5,339 nt of DNA from contig CALURE010000115.1 of assembly GCA_944323095.1 (NCBI GenBank), positions 1-5,339 of the forward strand. Reading direction: 5' to 3'. The translations under genes were made by a program, and so were the position numbers. A model generated the notes under the pieces. That model saw only the letters and a program-made list of their open reading frames with translations, was not told where the DNA came from and did no database searches. This document shows, in pieces, positions 1 through 5,336 of the stretch. The stretch is from Candidatus Gastranaerophilales bacterium. GTDB lineage: Bacteria > Cyanobacteriota > Vampirovibrionia > Gastranaerophilales > Gastranaerophilaceae. Numbering within the stretch: the stretch's first letter is position 1; each line of letters starts with the position of its first letter.

Positions 1-1418
1 GGACAGTATGGATAAATTAAAGAGGCTATAATGCACATTATATCAAGAACACATACAAGCACCTGACCGCATTCTGTCATTTTGCCTTCTTTTGCAAGAG
101 TCCACGGCGCGTTATCCTGAACGTATTTGTTAGCCGCATCAACTAACGATGTAATCTCTAACCCAGCTTCTGCTATTTCAAAGTTATCAAAGTGGTTCTT
201 GACAATTTGAACTGTAGCGAGAGCTTTTTTCTGCAATTTTTCTGCTCCTGAAACAAGTTCAGGATGACCTGAGAGTTTGAATTCAGGTTTAACTTCGCCG
301 TCAAAATATTTTACAAGCATTGAAAGCGTTCTGTTTAAGAGGTTTCCCATGCTGTTTGCAAGGTGTGCGTTTACCTTTTCTTTAAAATCGTCATCGGAAT
401 AATTCCCGTCACGCCCGCAGGGTGCTGATGTTGCCATGTAGTATCTGAAAGCGTCAGGGTGCTCAAGATTAAAACTTTCAAGAACAGATGTCGGGGAAAT
501 TACGTTTCCGAGAGATTTTGACATTTTTGACTCATCAATTGTAATCCAGCCGTGTGCAAAAATGTGTTTTGGAAGCGGCAGATCAAGTGCAAGCAAAAAC
601 GCAGGCCAGTATATACTGTGGAATTTCAAAATATCTTTTCCAATAACATGAACATCAGCCGGCCAGTATTTTTTGAAGTTTTCCGATGGATTTTCCGTAT
701 CATATCCGAGCGCTGTAATGTAGTTTGAAAGCGCGTCAATCCAGACATAAATTGACTGAGCATCATCTGACAGCACATCAATTCCCCATTTAACGTTTGA
801 TTTGGCACGCGAAACAGAGATATCCTGAATATCTTCAAGCTGGTTTATAACCTCATTTGCTCTGAATTCGGGGACAATAAAGTCAGGATGTTCTTTAATA
901 TGTTTAATGATTGCGTCTTTATATTTTGTAAGTTTGAAAAAGTAATTTTCTTCTTTAACAACTTCCGGTTTTTTGAGGTGGTCAGGGCAAAGTCCGTCTT
1001 CTGTTAAATCTTTTGGATTAAGGAAGCATTCACATCCCGTGCAGTAAAGCCCCTCATAGGAGTGCTTGTAGATGTCGCCTTTTTGCAATAATTTGTCAAA
1101 GATTTTTTGAACAATTCTTTCATGATCTTCGTCAGTTGTTCTTATAAACTTTGTATAATCAATGTCGAGCGCTTTCCAGGCATCTTTAAATTTTTGAGAA
1201 TTTTCGTCACAGAGTTCTTTCGGGGTAATACCTTTTTCTGCTGCTGTTTTTTGAATTTTTATACCGTGTTCGTCTGTTCCGGTCAAAAAATAAACATCAT
1301 CGCATCTTTGAGTATAATGTCTCGCTATAATATCGGTGAGAATTTTTTCATATGCATGTCCTATATGCGGGGCGCCGTTCACGTAATCTATTGCTGTTGT
1401 TAAATAAAACTTTTCCAT
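1..1418 (-). CDS. metG: Methionyl-tRNA synthetase, C-terminus cut by window edge
   Basis: This cytoplasmic class I aminoacyl-tRNA synthetase charges tRNA(Met) with methionine using ATP. I translated the minus strand by hand from the ATG at 1418; the frame stays open for 472 codons to the window edge. The Rossmann catalytic core shows the HIGH signature at residues 18-21 (in APHIGHAYEKI) and KMSKS at 298-302. A zinc knuckle of the connective-peptide domain is visible as C126-x2-C129 and C144-x2-H147, with an extra Cys131. The helical anticodon-binding domain begins near 350, with GNLLNR (358-363) and the NKY...APW motif (430-439) whose Trp normally reads the CAU anticodon. The start is supported by AAAGGAT at 1430-1424, six bases before the ATG. 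The family usually runs about 500-650 residues, so some tens of residues or more are missing, including any C-terminal tRNA-binding extension. It lies 72 bases downstream of the membrane glycosyltransferase on the same strand and could be co-transcribed. There is no room for a T-box leader. The identification is secure. Confidence 0.97.
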   Translation of the reverse strand, partial: MEKFYLTTAIDYVNGAPHIGHAYEKILTDIIARHYTQRCDDVYFLTGTDEHGIKIQKTAAEKGITPKELCDENSQKFKDAWKALDIDYTKFIRTTDEDHERIVQKIFDKLLQKGDIYKHSYEGLYCTGCECFLNPKDLTEDGLCPDHLKKPEVVKEENYFFKLTKYKDAIIKHIKEHPDFIVPEFRANEVINQLEDIQDISVSRAKSNVKWGIDVLSDDAQSIYVWIDALSNYITALGYDTENPSENFKKYWPADVHVIGKDILKFHSIYWPAFLLALDLPLPKHIFAHGWITIDESKMSKSLGNVISPTSVLESFNLEHPDAFRYYMATSAPCGRDGNYSDDDFKEKVNAHLANSMGNLLNRTLSMLVKYFDGEVKPEFKLSGHPELVSGAEKLQKKALATVQIVKNHFDNFEIAEAGLEITSLVDAANKYVQDNAPWTLAKEGKMTECGQVLVCVLDIMCIIASLIYPYC

Positions 1419-1423
1419 TTCTA

Positions 1424-1430
1424 ATCCTTT
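1424..1430 (-). promoter_or_regulatory. Ribosome binding site of metG
   Basis: The minus strand reads AAAGGAT here, six bases before the ATG at 1418. It is a good Shine-Dalgarno match and supports this start over any internal Met. Confidence 0.6.
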
Positions 1431-1441
1431 TTCTTTATTTT

Positions 1442-1459
1442 CCCTCCTCCGGATGAGGG
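1442..1459. repeat. GC-rich imperfect palindrome in the metG upstream gap
   Basis: The 18-mer CCCTCCTCCGGATGAGGG is a palindrome with eight of nine pairs matching, centred on CCGG. It overlaps a second palindrome, GGGGTCCC (1457-1464), so two alternative small hairpins are possible. The patch is strongly GC-rich inside a gap that is otherwise nearly all A/T. On the minus strand it follows the upstream stop and precedes metG, but it is followed by A-rich rather than U-rich sequence, so it does not fit an intrinsic terminator well. It may be a dispersed repeat or an mRNA-processing hairpin; the function is unknown. Confidence 0.5.
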
Positions 1460-1490
1460 GTCCCTTTACTTTTAAATATTATCATAAAAA

Positions 1491-3119
1491 CTATTTTCTT
1501 TTAAATACCATATATTTGAAATCATTATCCACAACTTTTTCAAGGTTATAATTTTCTTGAATAAATCCGCAGAACGAGATCGCATAATCCGTACAAATAT
1601 ACTTAAAATAATAATTTTCCATATTCAAATTACTTAGCACAATATATTCAGGTTTTTGTAAATTAAAATGTTCAATAATTTTGTTTTCCCCGAAAGTTTC
1701 AATATACAAAGGCAAAAGAGAATTGTAAAAGTCATCTGATTTTCTGCCGGTTAAAAAATTTATCATCATACCTTCAGGAAAAATTAGAATTTTATCATCC
1801 GGTTTTGTATTTTGCCCGATAAATTCAATAAGTTGATTTGTACTTTCTCCATTATCTTTTGCTGTATAAATTGTACCTTTAGGAGTTTGAATTTTGCTGT
1901 CCGTAAATTCCAGTATAGAATTATTTGCCCCGATATACATAATGGATGCCATAGCAAGATAAATCCCCGCTGTTTTTTCAAGCTCGCGAGGGACAAATTT
2001 AAACATTAAAGCCAGCAGCGCGATTATAACTATTGAGATGTAATAATTTCCGTAACTGTTAATAAGCATTACCCAGAAAACTTTAGCACTGACAGCAAGA
2101 GCCGAGAGTATTAATATTGCAAGCTTTGAATCAATTTTACGAAAACCGGCACATGCACTTATTAAAAGCAGCGGTGTCAAAAATCCGAAAAATGTCCTGA
2201 CATCTTCCCTGAAAAACAACAGATAAGCAGCATAACCTAAAACAGATACGATAACAGATAACGCTTTGTTTTTTTTAAAGCTGTATGCCCCGAAAAGTAT
2301 CATAGCAAAAGGTATAGCGGCTTTTAAAAATAAAACAAAATCTGTCGGGATTGATTTAGGATGAAAATAAATTCCGCTGTTCTGGTAAAAATAAGTTAAA
2401 GTCTTGCTTTTGGCCATAGCACCGGTTATGGAAAGAGAATTTACAAGGTCATTAATTGAAATTCCCTGCAAAAATAAAATTCCATAACTTAACAGAGGTG
2501 CAGAGAGAAAACTCAAAAATGATTTCCAGTTTTTTTCTTTTATTATAAAAAATAAAATAATTAAAGCGTAAAGTAAAAAATCATACTTGTTTGCAATACA
2601 AATTCCTGCCAGAAAAGAGCTTATACAAAGGTCTGATGACTTTTTGCTTTCACTGAATTTTAAAAGAAAAAACAATGAAAAGAAAAACGCAATTAATCCG
2701 TATAAAATAGCCCATGAATACGGAAAATGAAAATTAAATATGCTTGTTGTCATAACGCAGATTGATATTGTAAAAATTCCGACACAAAAGCTTAAATATT
2801 TACTCAAAAACTTTTGTGCTACAAGGTAAATTCCACTGATTGCAAGAATTGAACAAACACACCCGCAAGCATACAAGGTTGATAGTTTTGCCCCGAATAT
2901 TTTATATAAAACAGCATTAATCTGATAAGACAGAGAGCCGTATATATTAAACAAATCTCTGTATAAAACTTTTCCTTCTATAATTTGCTCGGGGTAATAA
3001 ACCTCGCGCCCGAAGTCTATCAGAATATTTGAATAATGCCCGCAAAAAAGTATTAATCCGGCAATACAAAATAACCACAATAAAATAATGTATTTATTTT
3101 CTTTTAAAATCTCTTTCAT
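1491..3119 (-). CDS. Polytopic membrane protein, GT-C/PMT (ArnT-like) glycosyltransferase family
   Basis: This is probably an integral-membrane sugar transferase using a polyprenyl-phosphate sugar donor to modify an envelope glycan, lipid or protein; the substrate cannot be told. Residues are numbered from the upstream ATG at 3185. A first membrane helix (about 31-50) is followed by an external loop with DFGREVYYPEQII (58-69) and LYRDLFNIYG (74-83). This acidic/Arg/Tyr pattern is typical of the first loop of GT-C enzymes, which holds the catalytic acid. Roughly ten more hydrophobic helices follow to about 421, then a soluble C-terminal domain of about 140 residues with TGRKSDDFYNSLLP (479-492) and KPEYIVLSNL (511-520). 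Two starts are possible. I prefer Met23 (3119), giving 542 residues beginning MKEILKENKYIILL, because it gives a normal N-in first helix and leaves 91 bases for divergent promoters. The ATG at 3185 (564 residues) has no ribosome site and leaves only 25 bases. An AAAGGA lies 21 bases before Met23, which is too far to be decisive. The stop is TAG. The family call rests on overall pattern, not alignment. Confidence 0.72.
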   Translation of the reverse strand: MKEILKENKYIILLWLFCIAGLILFCGHYSNILIDFGREVYYPEQIIEGKVLYRDLFNIYGSLSYQINAVLYKIFGAKLSTLYACGCVCSILAISGIYLVAQKFLSKYLSFCVGIFTISICVMTTSIFNFHFPYSWAILYGLIAFFFSLFFLLKFSESKKSSDLCISSFLAGICIANKYDFLLYALIILFFIIKEKNWKSFLSFLSAPLLSYGILFLQGISINDLVNSLSITGAMAKSKTLTYFYQNSGIYFHPKSIPTDFVLFLKAAIPFAMILFGAYSFKKNKALSVIVSVLGYAAYLLFFREDVRTFFGFLTPLLLISACAGFRKIDSKLAILILSALAVSAKVFWVMLINSYGNYYISIVIIALLALMFKFVPRELEKTAGIYLAMASIMYIGANNSILEFTDSKIQTPKGTIYTAKDNGESTNQLIEFIGQNTKPDDKILIFPEGMMINFLTGRKSDDFYNSLLPLYIETFGENKIIEHFNLQKPEYIVLSNLNMENYYFKYICTDYAISFCGFIQENYNLEKVVDNDFKYMVFKRK

Positions 3120-3210
3120 ATTACAAAATTTAACAAATAATCCTTTAAAAAGCAATTTTTGCGTCAAAAAATACTTTATAAACATGTAAGGTAAAAAAGT
3201 AGGTTATTTT
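3120..3210. promoter_or_regulatory. Divergent intergenic region, probable back-to-back promoters
   Basis: This short A/T-rich stretch separates the minus-strand glycosyltransferase-like gene (start at Met23) from the plus-strand small membrane protein gene, so promoters for both are expected here. Candidates are weak. The minus strand has TATAAA at 3182-3177, a possible -10 for the leftward gene, and TTGACG at 3167-3162 that lacks a good partner. No convincing -35/-10 pair was found on the plus strand. If the leftward gene really starts at 3185, most of this is coding. Confidence 0.35.
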
Positions 3211-3618
3211 ATGTCAAACTGGGCTTATAATTTAGATATGCTTGCACAAAACGGAGTACTTGATTATGATGCGCCTTCCTATATAACCGGACAGGCACCG
3301 CGTTATGTCGGCAATCCCTCTGTTATTCCTCCGTTTAACGGTCCCGTTCCAAACGCTCCGAATATGCAGCAGCCACAGGTTGATGAATTTAAACCTGCAA
3401 ATGATAAAAATAATTTTGTTAAAAATCCTTCATGGAAAAAATGGCTTTTTGGTATTCTTGCAGCCGGCACGCTTATTTTTGGCGGGTGGAAATTTAAATC
3501 CAAAATTCTGCCGTATTTAAAAAATCTGCCAAAAACATTAAAATTTGACAAAATTGGTGACTTTTTCAAAAACGGATGGGAAAAATTTACCGGATTATTT
3601 AAACGTAAAAAATCGTAA
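3211..3618 (+). CDS. Hypothetical 135-residue single-pass membrane protein
   Basis: I do not recognise a function. The N-terminal part (1-70) is polar, without a signal peptide, and rich in Pro, Asn and Gln (GNPSVIPPFNGPVPNAPN at 34-51), so probably disordered apart from the opening YNLDMLAQNGVLDYDAPSYI. One hydrophobic segment spans about 78-93 (WLFGILAAGTLIFGGW), flanked by lysines on both sides. The C-terminal tail (about 94-135) is strongly basic and probably amphipathic, with PYLKNLPKTLKF, KIGDFFKNGWEKFTGLF and a final KRKKS. Such a tail could lie along the membrane or bind nucleic acid; that is inference. The start is chosen from the ATG nearest a weak AGG (3200-3202), eight bases upstream. 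The gene stands alone, pointing into the putative origin, with the large palindrome beginning 32 bases past its stop. An antisense frame over its second half is judged to be a shadow, because this strand has ordinary codon use and a coherent membrane topology. Confidence 0.75.
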   Translation: MSNWAYNLDMLAQNGVLDYDAPSYITGQAPRYVGNPSVIPPFNGPVPNAPNMQQPQVDEFKPANDKNNFVKNPSWKKWLFGILAAGTLIFGGWKFKSKILPYLKNLPKTLKFDKIGDFFKNGWEKFTGLFKRKKS

Positions 3619-3625
3619 TGTTTTA

Positions 3626-3759
3626 TTGTCAATAACTCTGTAGAAAAATTTAATATTCTTGTAGAAAATTCATGAGTTTTCTACAAGAATATTATTAAAA
3701 TTTTGTTTTCTACAAAAATGATTTTGTTTTTGAATAATTTTCTACAATTTTATTGACAA
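3626..3759. repeat. 22-bp inverted repeat enclosing most of the box cluster
   Basis: The left arm (3626-3647) and right arm (3738-3759) match inverted at 19 of 22 positions. Each arm joins two motifs: TTGTCAATAA, whose reverse contains TTATTGACA, and TGTAGAAAA, the reverse of TTTTCTACA. Only the three spacer bases between them differ (CTC versus AAT). Conservation of both motifs and of their spacing, but not of the spacer bases, suggests that two protein sites are maintained as a unit. TTATTGACA is one mismatch from the DnaA consensus TTATNCACA. Confidence 0.65.
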
Positions 3760-3801
3760 CAGAAATTCAATCATAATCATACTTTCAACAGCTTTTCTAC
3801 A
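3639..3801. promoter_or_regulatory. Cluster of six exact TTTTCTACA 9-mers, putative DnaA boxes
   Basis: Exact copies lie on the minus strand at 3639-3647 and 3660-3668 and on the plus strand at 3677-3685, 3706-3714, 3738-3746 and 3793-3801. I found no other copy in the window. The motif is one base from TTTTCCACA, a form of DnaA box reported in cyanobacteria, and two from TTATNCACA. Start-to-start spacings are 21, 17, 29, 32 and 55 bases; several are near whole helical turns. The orientation flips once, inside the 44-bp palindrome. Each plus-strand copy is followed by A, so the conserved core extends to TTTTCTACAA in the last four; the inverted copy at 3660 shares this, while that at 3639 does not. 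Confidence 0.65.
3651..3694. repeat. 44-bp near-perfect palindrome holding two head-to-head boxes
   Basis: Arms 3651-3668 and 3677-3694 are perfectly complementary over 18 bp. The centre, TTCATGAG, is itself palindromic except for one T/G pair, so 21 of 22 pairs match across the element. Each arm contains one TTTTCTACA copy, the two pointing toward the centre as divergent halves. It begins 32 bases after the stop of the small membrane protein gene, so it could also act as an A/U-rich transcription terminator, though the following sequence is only loosely U-rich. A dimeric binding site within the origin is the preferred reading. Confidence 0.75.
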
Positions 3802-3813
3802 AATATTCAGAGC

Positions 3814-3874
3814 TTATTATTATTATTAAATATTATAATTATTTATTAATATAATAATTAATATAAATTAAATT
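3814..3874. other. DNA unwinding element: TTA triplets and 61-base A/T-only run
   Basis: Not one G or C occurs from 3814 to 3874. The run opens with five tandem TTA triplets (3814-3828), 12 bases after the last box, preceded by the locally GC-richer CAGAGC (3808-3813). Read 3' to 5', the opposite strand gives AAT repeats, which fit the 3'-[G/A]A[T/A]-5' DnaA-trio consensus described for the basal unwinding system of Bacillus subtilis. The arrangement of box, small GC patch, trios and A/T tract is as expected for an origin opening site. In such an A/T-rich genome part of this could be chance. Confidence 0.55.
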
Positions 3875-3936
3875 GTTCAAAACGTTAAAAAAGTAAAATT
3901 TTTGTATTATTTTATTTTATTTATTGTTTTTATGAA

Positions 3937-3942
3937 TATAAT
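3937..3942 (+). promoter_or_regulatory. Possible -10 element of dnaN
   Basis: A perfect TATAAT lies 37 bases upstream of the dnaN start and would give a short leader. TG lies two bases before it (TGAATATAAT), near but not at the extended -10 position. No acceptable -35 hexamer sits 16-18 bases upstream, and TATAAT is common in such A/T-rich DNA (another lies at 3834-3839), so the call is weak. Confidence 0.3.
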
Positions 3943-3964
3943 TTTATTATGGATTTAAAAAATT

Positions 3965-3970
3965 AGGGAG
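3965..3970 (+). promoter_or_regulatory. Ribosome binding site of dnaN
   Basis: AGGGAG lies eight bases before the ATG at 3979. It is the strongest Shine-Dalgarno match in the window and fixes the dnaN start. Confidence 0.7.
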
Positions 3971-3978
3971 TTAGAAAT

Positions 3979-5100
3979 ATGAAATTTGTTATAAAAAAAG
4001 AAGATTTATATAACGGGATTAAAATTGTTGAAAGAGCTACATCTATGAAAGCTTTACAACCTGTACTTTTAAATATTTTAATCGAAACAATTGATAAAAG
4101 CACCATAAAACTTGCAGCAACAGATCTTGATTTAACTGTTATTGCAAAAGTCGACGCGCAGGTTGAAGAAGAAGGAAAAATTACATTGCCTTCAAAAACC
4201 CTCAATGAAATTGTTTCAAAACTCGGAGATAAACTTATAACTTTTGAAATGAAAGAAGGAGAAACTTCTGTAAATATAACCTGTCAGAATTCAAAGTTTG
4301 ATATAATCGGAATTTCCGCATCGGAATTTCCGCCGGAATATTCTTCAATAGACGTGAAAGAAGAAGAAGGTTTTGAAATTGAAATAAGACCGTTTGTAAA
4401 AGCCGTAAAACAGGCCGGATTTGCTGCTGCAAGCTATGAGACAAGTAATCTGCTCTCAGGTATTGTCTGCAATATTTCTGAAAATATTATGGAAATAGCA
4501 TCTACTGACGGCAATCGTCTTGCAAGAGTACGTGAAACTATCGATAATAAAGACAATCATTCTAAACAACTTATAATACCTTCTAAAACACTTAATGAAT
4601 TTATAAAGATGAGCAGTTTTATAGATGAAGAAAACGTTAAAATATATACTGAAAAATCTAAAATTATAATTAAGTCAGAAACAACAACAACAATTTCAAG
4701 ACTGTTAGACGGCCAGTTCCCGAAATACAATCAGCTTATTCCGCAGGAAAGTCCTAAAGAAGCTCTTGTAAATGTTGCTCAAATGATTTCAGCATTAGAA
4801 CGTGTCTCAATTATGGTTGATGAAAAAACAAGTATCGTAAAACTTGAATTTAGTCATAATACATTGAAATTAACTGCAGATACACCTGATTCCGGAAAAT
4901 CAGAAGAAAGCATTGATATTGATTATTCCGGTGAAGACTTAACAATAGCATTTAACTATAAGTTTGTACTTGAGGCATTGAAAAACATAAATGCAGATGA
5001 AGTAAAAATCGGCTTAAATACACCTCTTTCTGCAACTATGTTCAGACCTAATAATGAAGAAGATTATGTTTGTCTGATAATGCCTGTACAGATTAGATAA
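3979..5100 (+). CDS. dnaN: DNA polymerase III beta subunit (sliding clamp), full length
   Basis: This protein forms the ring-shaped homodimer that encircles DNA and tethers the replicative polymerase and other clamp-binding proteins. At 373 residues it matches the usual length (366 in E. coli), and three clamp domains can be placed at about 1-122, 128-245 and 250-373. Visible landmarks are ATDLDL (47-52), STDGNRLAR (175-183; E. coli has a similar ATDGHRLA), RLLDGQFPKYNQLIP (241-255) at the domain 2/3 junction, and the C-terminal MPVQIR, which supplies part of the peptide-binding pocket. PSKTLNE occurs twice, at 71-77 and 201-207, at equivalent places in domains 1 and 2, reflecting the internal symmetry of the clamp. 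The start is fixed by AGGGAG eight bases upstream. No dnaA or recF is adjacent; upstream lies the candidate origin, downstream a repeat-rich gap. Nothing is missing or frameshifted. Confidence 0.98.
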   Translation: MKFVIKKEDLYNGIKIVERATSMKALQPVLLNILIETIDKSTIKLAATDLDLTVIAKVDAQVEEEGKITLPSKTLNEIVSKLGDKLITFEMKEGETSVNITCQNSKFDIIGISASEFPPEYSSIDVKEEEGFEIEIRPFVKAVKQAGFAAASYETSNLLSGIVCNISENIMEIASTDGNRLARVRETIDNKDNHSKQLIIPSKTLNEFIKMSSFIDEENVKIYTEKSKIIIKSETTTTISRLLDGQFPKYNQLIPQESPKEALVNVAQMISALERVSIMVDEKTSIVKLEFSHNTLKLTADTPDSGKSEESIDIDYSGEDLTIAFNYKFVLEALKNINADEVKIGLNTPLSATMFRPNNEEDYVCLIMPVQIR

Positions 5101-5181
5101 CGAAAATTTGCGGGAGAGTTACTTATTTCCTCTTTTAGGAGAGGTATTAAAGCAGGCGATGTCAAGCAAATTAAGAAGGTA

Positions 5182-5234
5182 GGAAGATTGGAAGGTAAGC
5201 CATTTACGTTAAAAAGCTTATCTTCCAATCTTCT
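5182..5234. repeat. Long hairpin, 19-bp stem with 15-base loop
   Basis: Arms 5182-5200 and 5216-5234 pair over all 19 positions as plus-strand RNA, with two G-U wobbles (5182/5234 and 5195/5221). The core is AGATTGGAAG against CTTCCAATCT. The loop is CATTTACGTTAAAAA. It starts 82 bases after the dnaN stop. The trailing sequence AATAATCATT is not U-rich, so it is not a typical intrinsic terminator, though it could stabilise the dnaN 3' end or halt transcription weakly. On either strand it could be the core of a small palindromic repeat element. Confidence 0.7.
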
Positions 5235-5248
5235 AATAATCATTGAGA

Positions 5249-5274
5249 GGTGGGAACGCTCCGCTTATCCCACC
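5249..5274. repeat. Palindromic repeat GGTGGGA...TCCCACC
   Basis: Perfect 7-bp arms GGTGGGA (5249-5255) and TCCCACC (5268-5274) flank a 12-base GC-rich centre with GC-TCC-GC. The following CCTACT gives the opposite strand a GTAGGGTGGGA opening, reminiscent of interspersed GC-rich palindromes in many bacterial intergenic regions. Membership of a named family cannot be shown here. Confidence 0.5.
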
Positions 5275-5321
5275 CTACTAGCCAACGGAAGTCAAGAAGG
5301 CAGGAGGTCAGGCTGTTTACG

Positions 5322-5336
5322 GCGGGCAGAGCCCGC
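5322..5336. repeat. Tight GC-rich hairpin at the window edge
   Basis: GCGGGC and GCCCGC form a perfect 6-bp G/C-only stem around the loop AGA, followed by AAA where the window ends. On the minus strand the hairpin is preceded by TTT. It could be the start of an intrinsic terminator for whichever gene lies beyond the edge, or part of the repeat mosaic; the missing flank prevents a decision. Confidence 0.5.

Larger units (their letters stand above)
3619..3978. other. oriC: Candidate chromosomal replication origin (oriC) beside dnaN
   Basis: This 360-base gap has no plausible gene. From left to right it holds an inverted TTATTGACA box, two inverted TTTTCTACA boxes, four direct TTTTCTACA boxes with a direct TTATTGACA between the third and fourth, five TTA triplets, a run of 61 A/T-only bases (3814-3874), and further A/T-rich sequence up to dnaN. 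DnaA-box clusters next to a DNA unwinding element and dnaN are the standard layout of bacterial origins. In Synechococcus elongatus the putative origin lies next to dnaN with dnaA elsewhere, and dnaA is likewise not adjacent here. The boxes differ from textbook TTATNCACA, so recognition by DnaA is inferred. The alternative is a regulatory region for dnaN with operators for an unknown repressor. Confidence 0.7.

Noticed and set aside
626..838. Minus-strand frame of 70 codons inside metG.
   Set aside because: It is an out-of-frame shadow of metG on the same strand, with no independent start signal.
1107..1403. Plus-strand frame of 98 codons opposite metG.
   Set aside because: It is antisense to the catalytic core of metG, which has unmistakable HIGH and zinc-knuckle motifs. 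The translation is Cys/Phe-rich and has no ribosome site.
1419..1490. T-box or other aminoacyl-tRNA-sensing leader for metG.
   Set aside because: The gap is only 72 bases, with no room for stem I and the antiterminator, and no T-box consensus was seen.
1525..1533. A perfect canonical DnaA box TTATCCACA on the plus strand.
   Set aside because: It is a single copy inside the coding region of the membrane enzyme (codons for VVDN), about 2.1 kb from the origin candidate and with no cluster around it. Chance is the simplest explanation.
3303..3632. Minus-strand frame of 109 codons opposite the small membrane protein gene.
   Set aside because: The plus-strand product has a coherent topology and a weak ribosome site. 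The antisense product has neither, and its start would fall at the edge of the box cluster.
3651..3720. Intrinsic terminator for the small membrane protein gene.
   Set aside because: The palindrome can fold, but its stem is mostly A-U and no clear U-tract follows. The repeated 9-mers within and beyond it are better explained as protein-binding sites; a secondary terminator role stays possible.
3639..3801. CRISPR array, considered because of the repeated motif.
   Set aside because: The repeats are only nine bases, occur in both orientations and have irregular short spacing. There are no spacers or cas genes.
3963..4205. Minus-strand frame of 80 codons over the start of dnaN.
   Set aside because: It is antisense to a well-conserved sliding clamp and is judged a shadow.
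5067..5243. Minus-strand frame of about 59 codons from an ATG at 5243 running back into the 3' end of dnaN.
   Set aside because: It crosses the long hairpin and ends antisense in dnaN. There is no ribosome site and the composition is that of a translated repeat.
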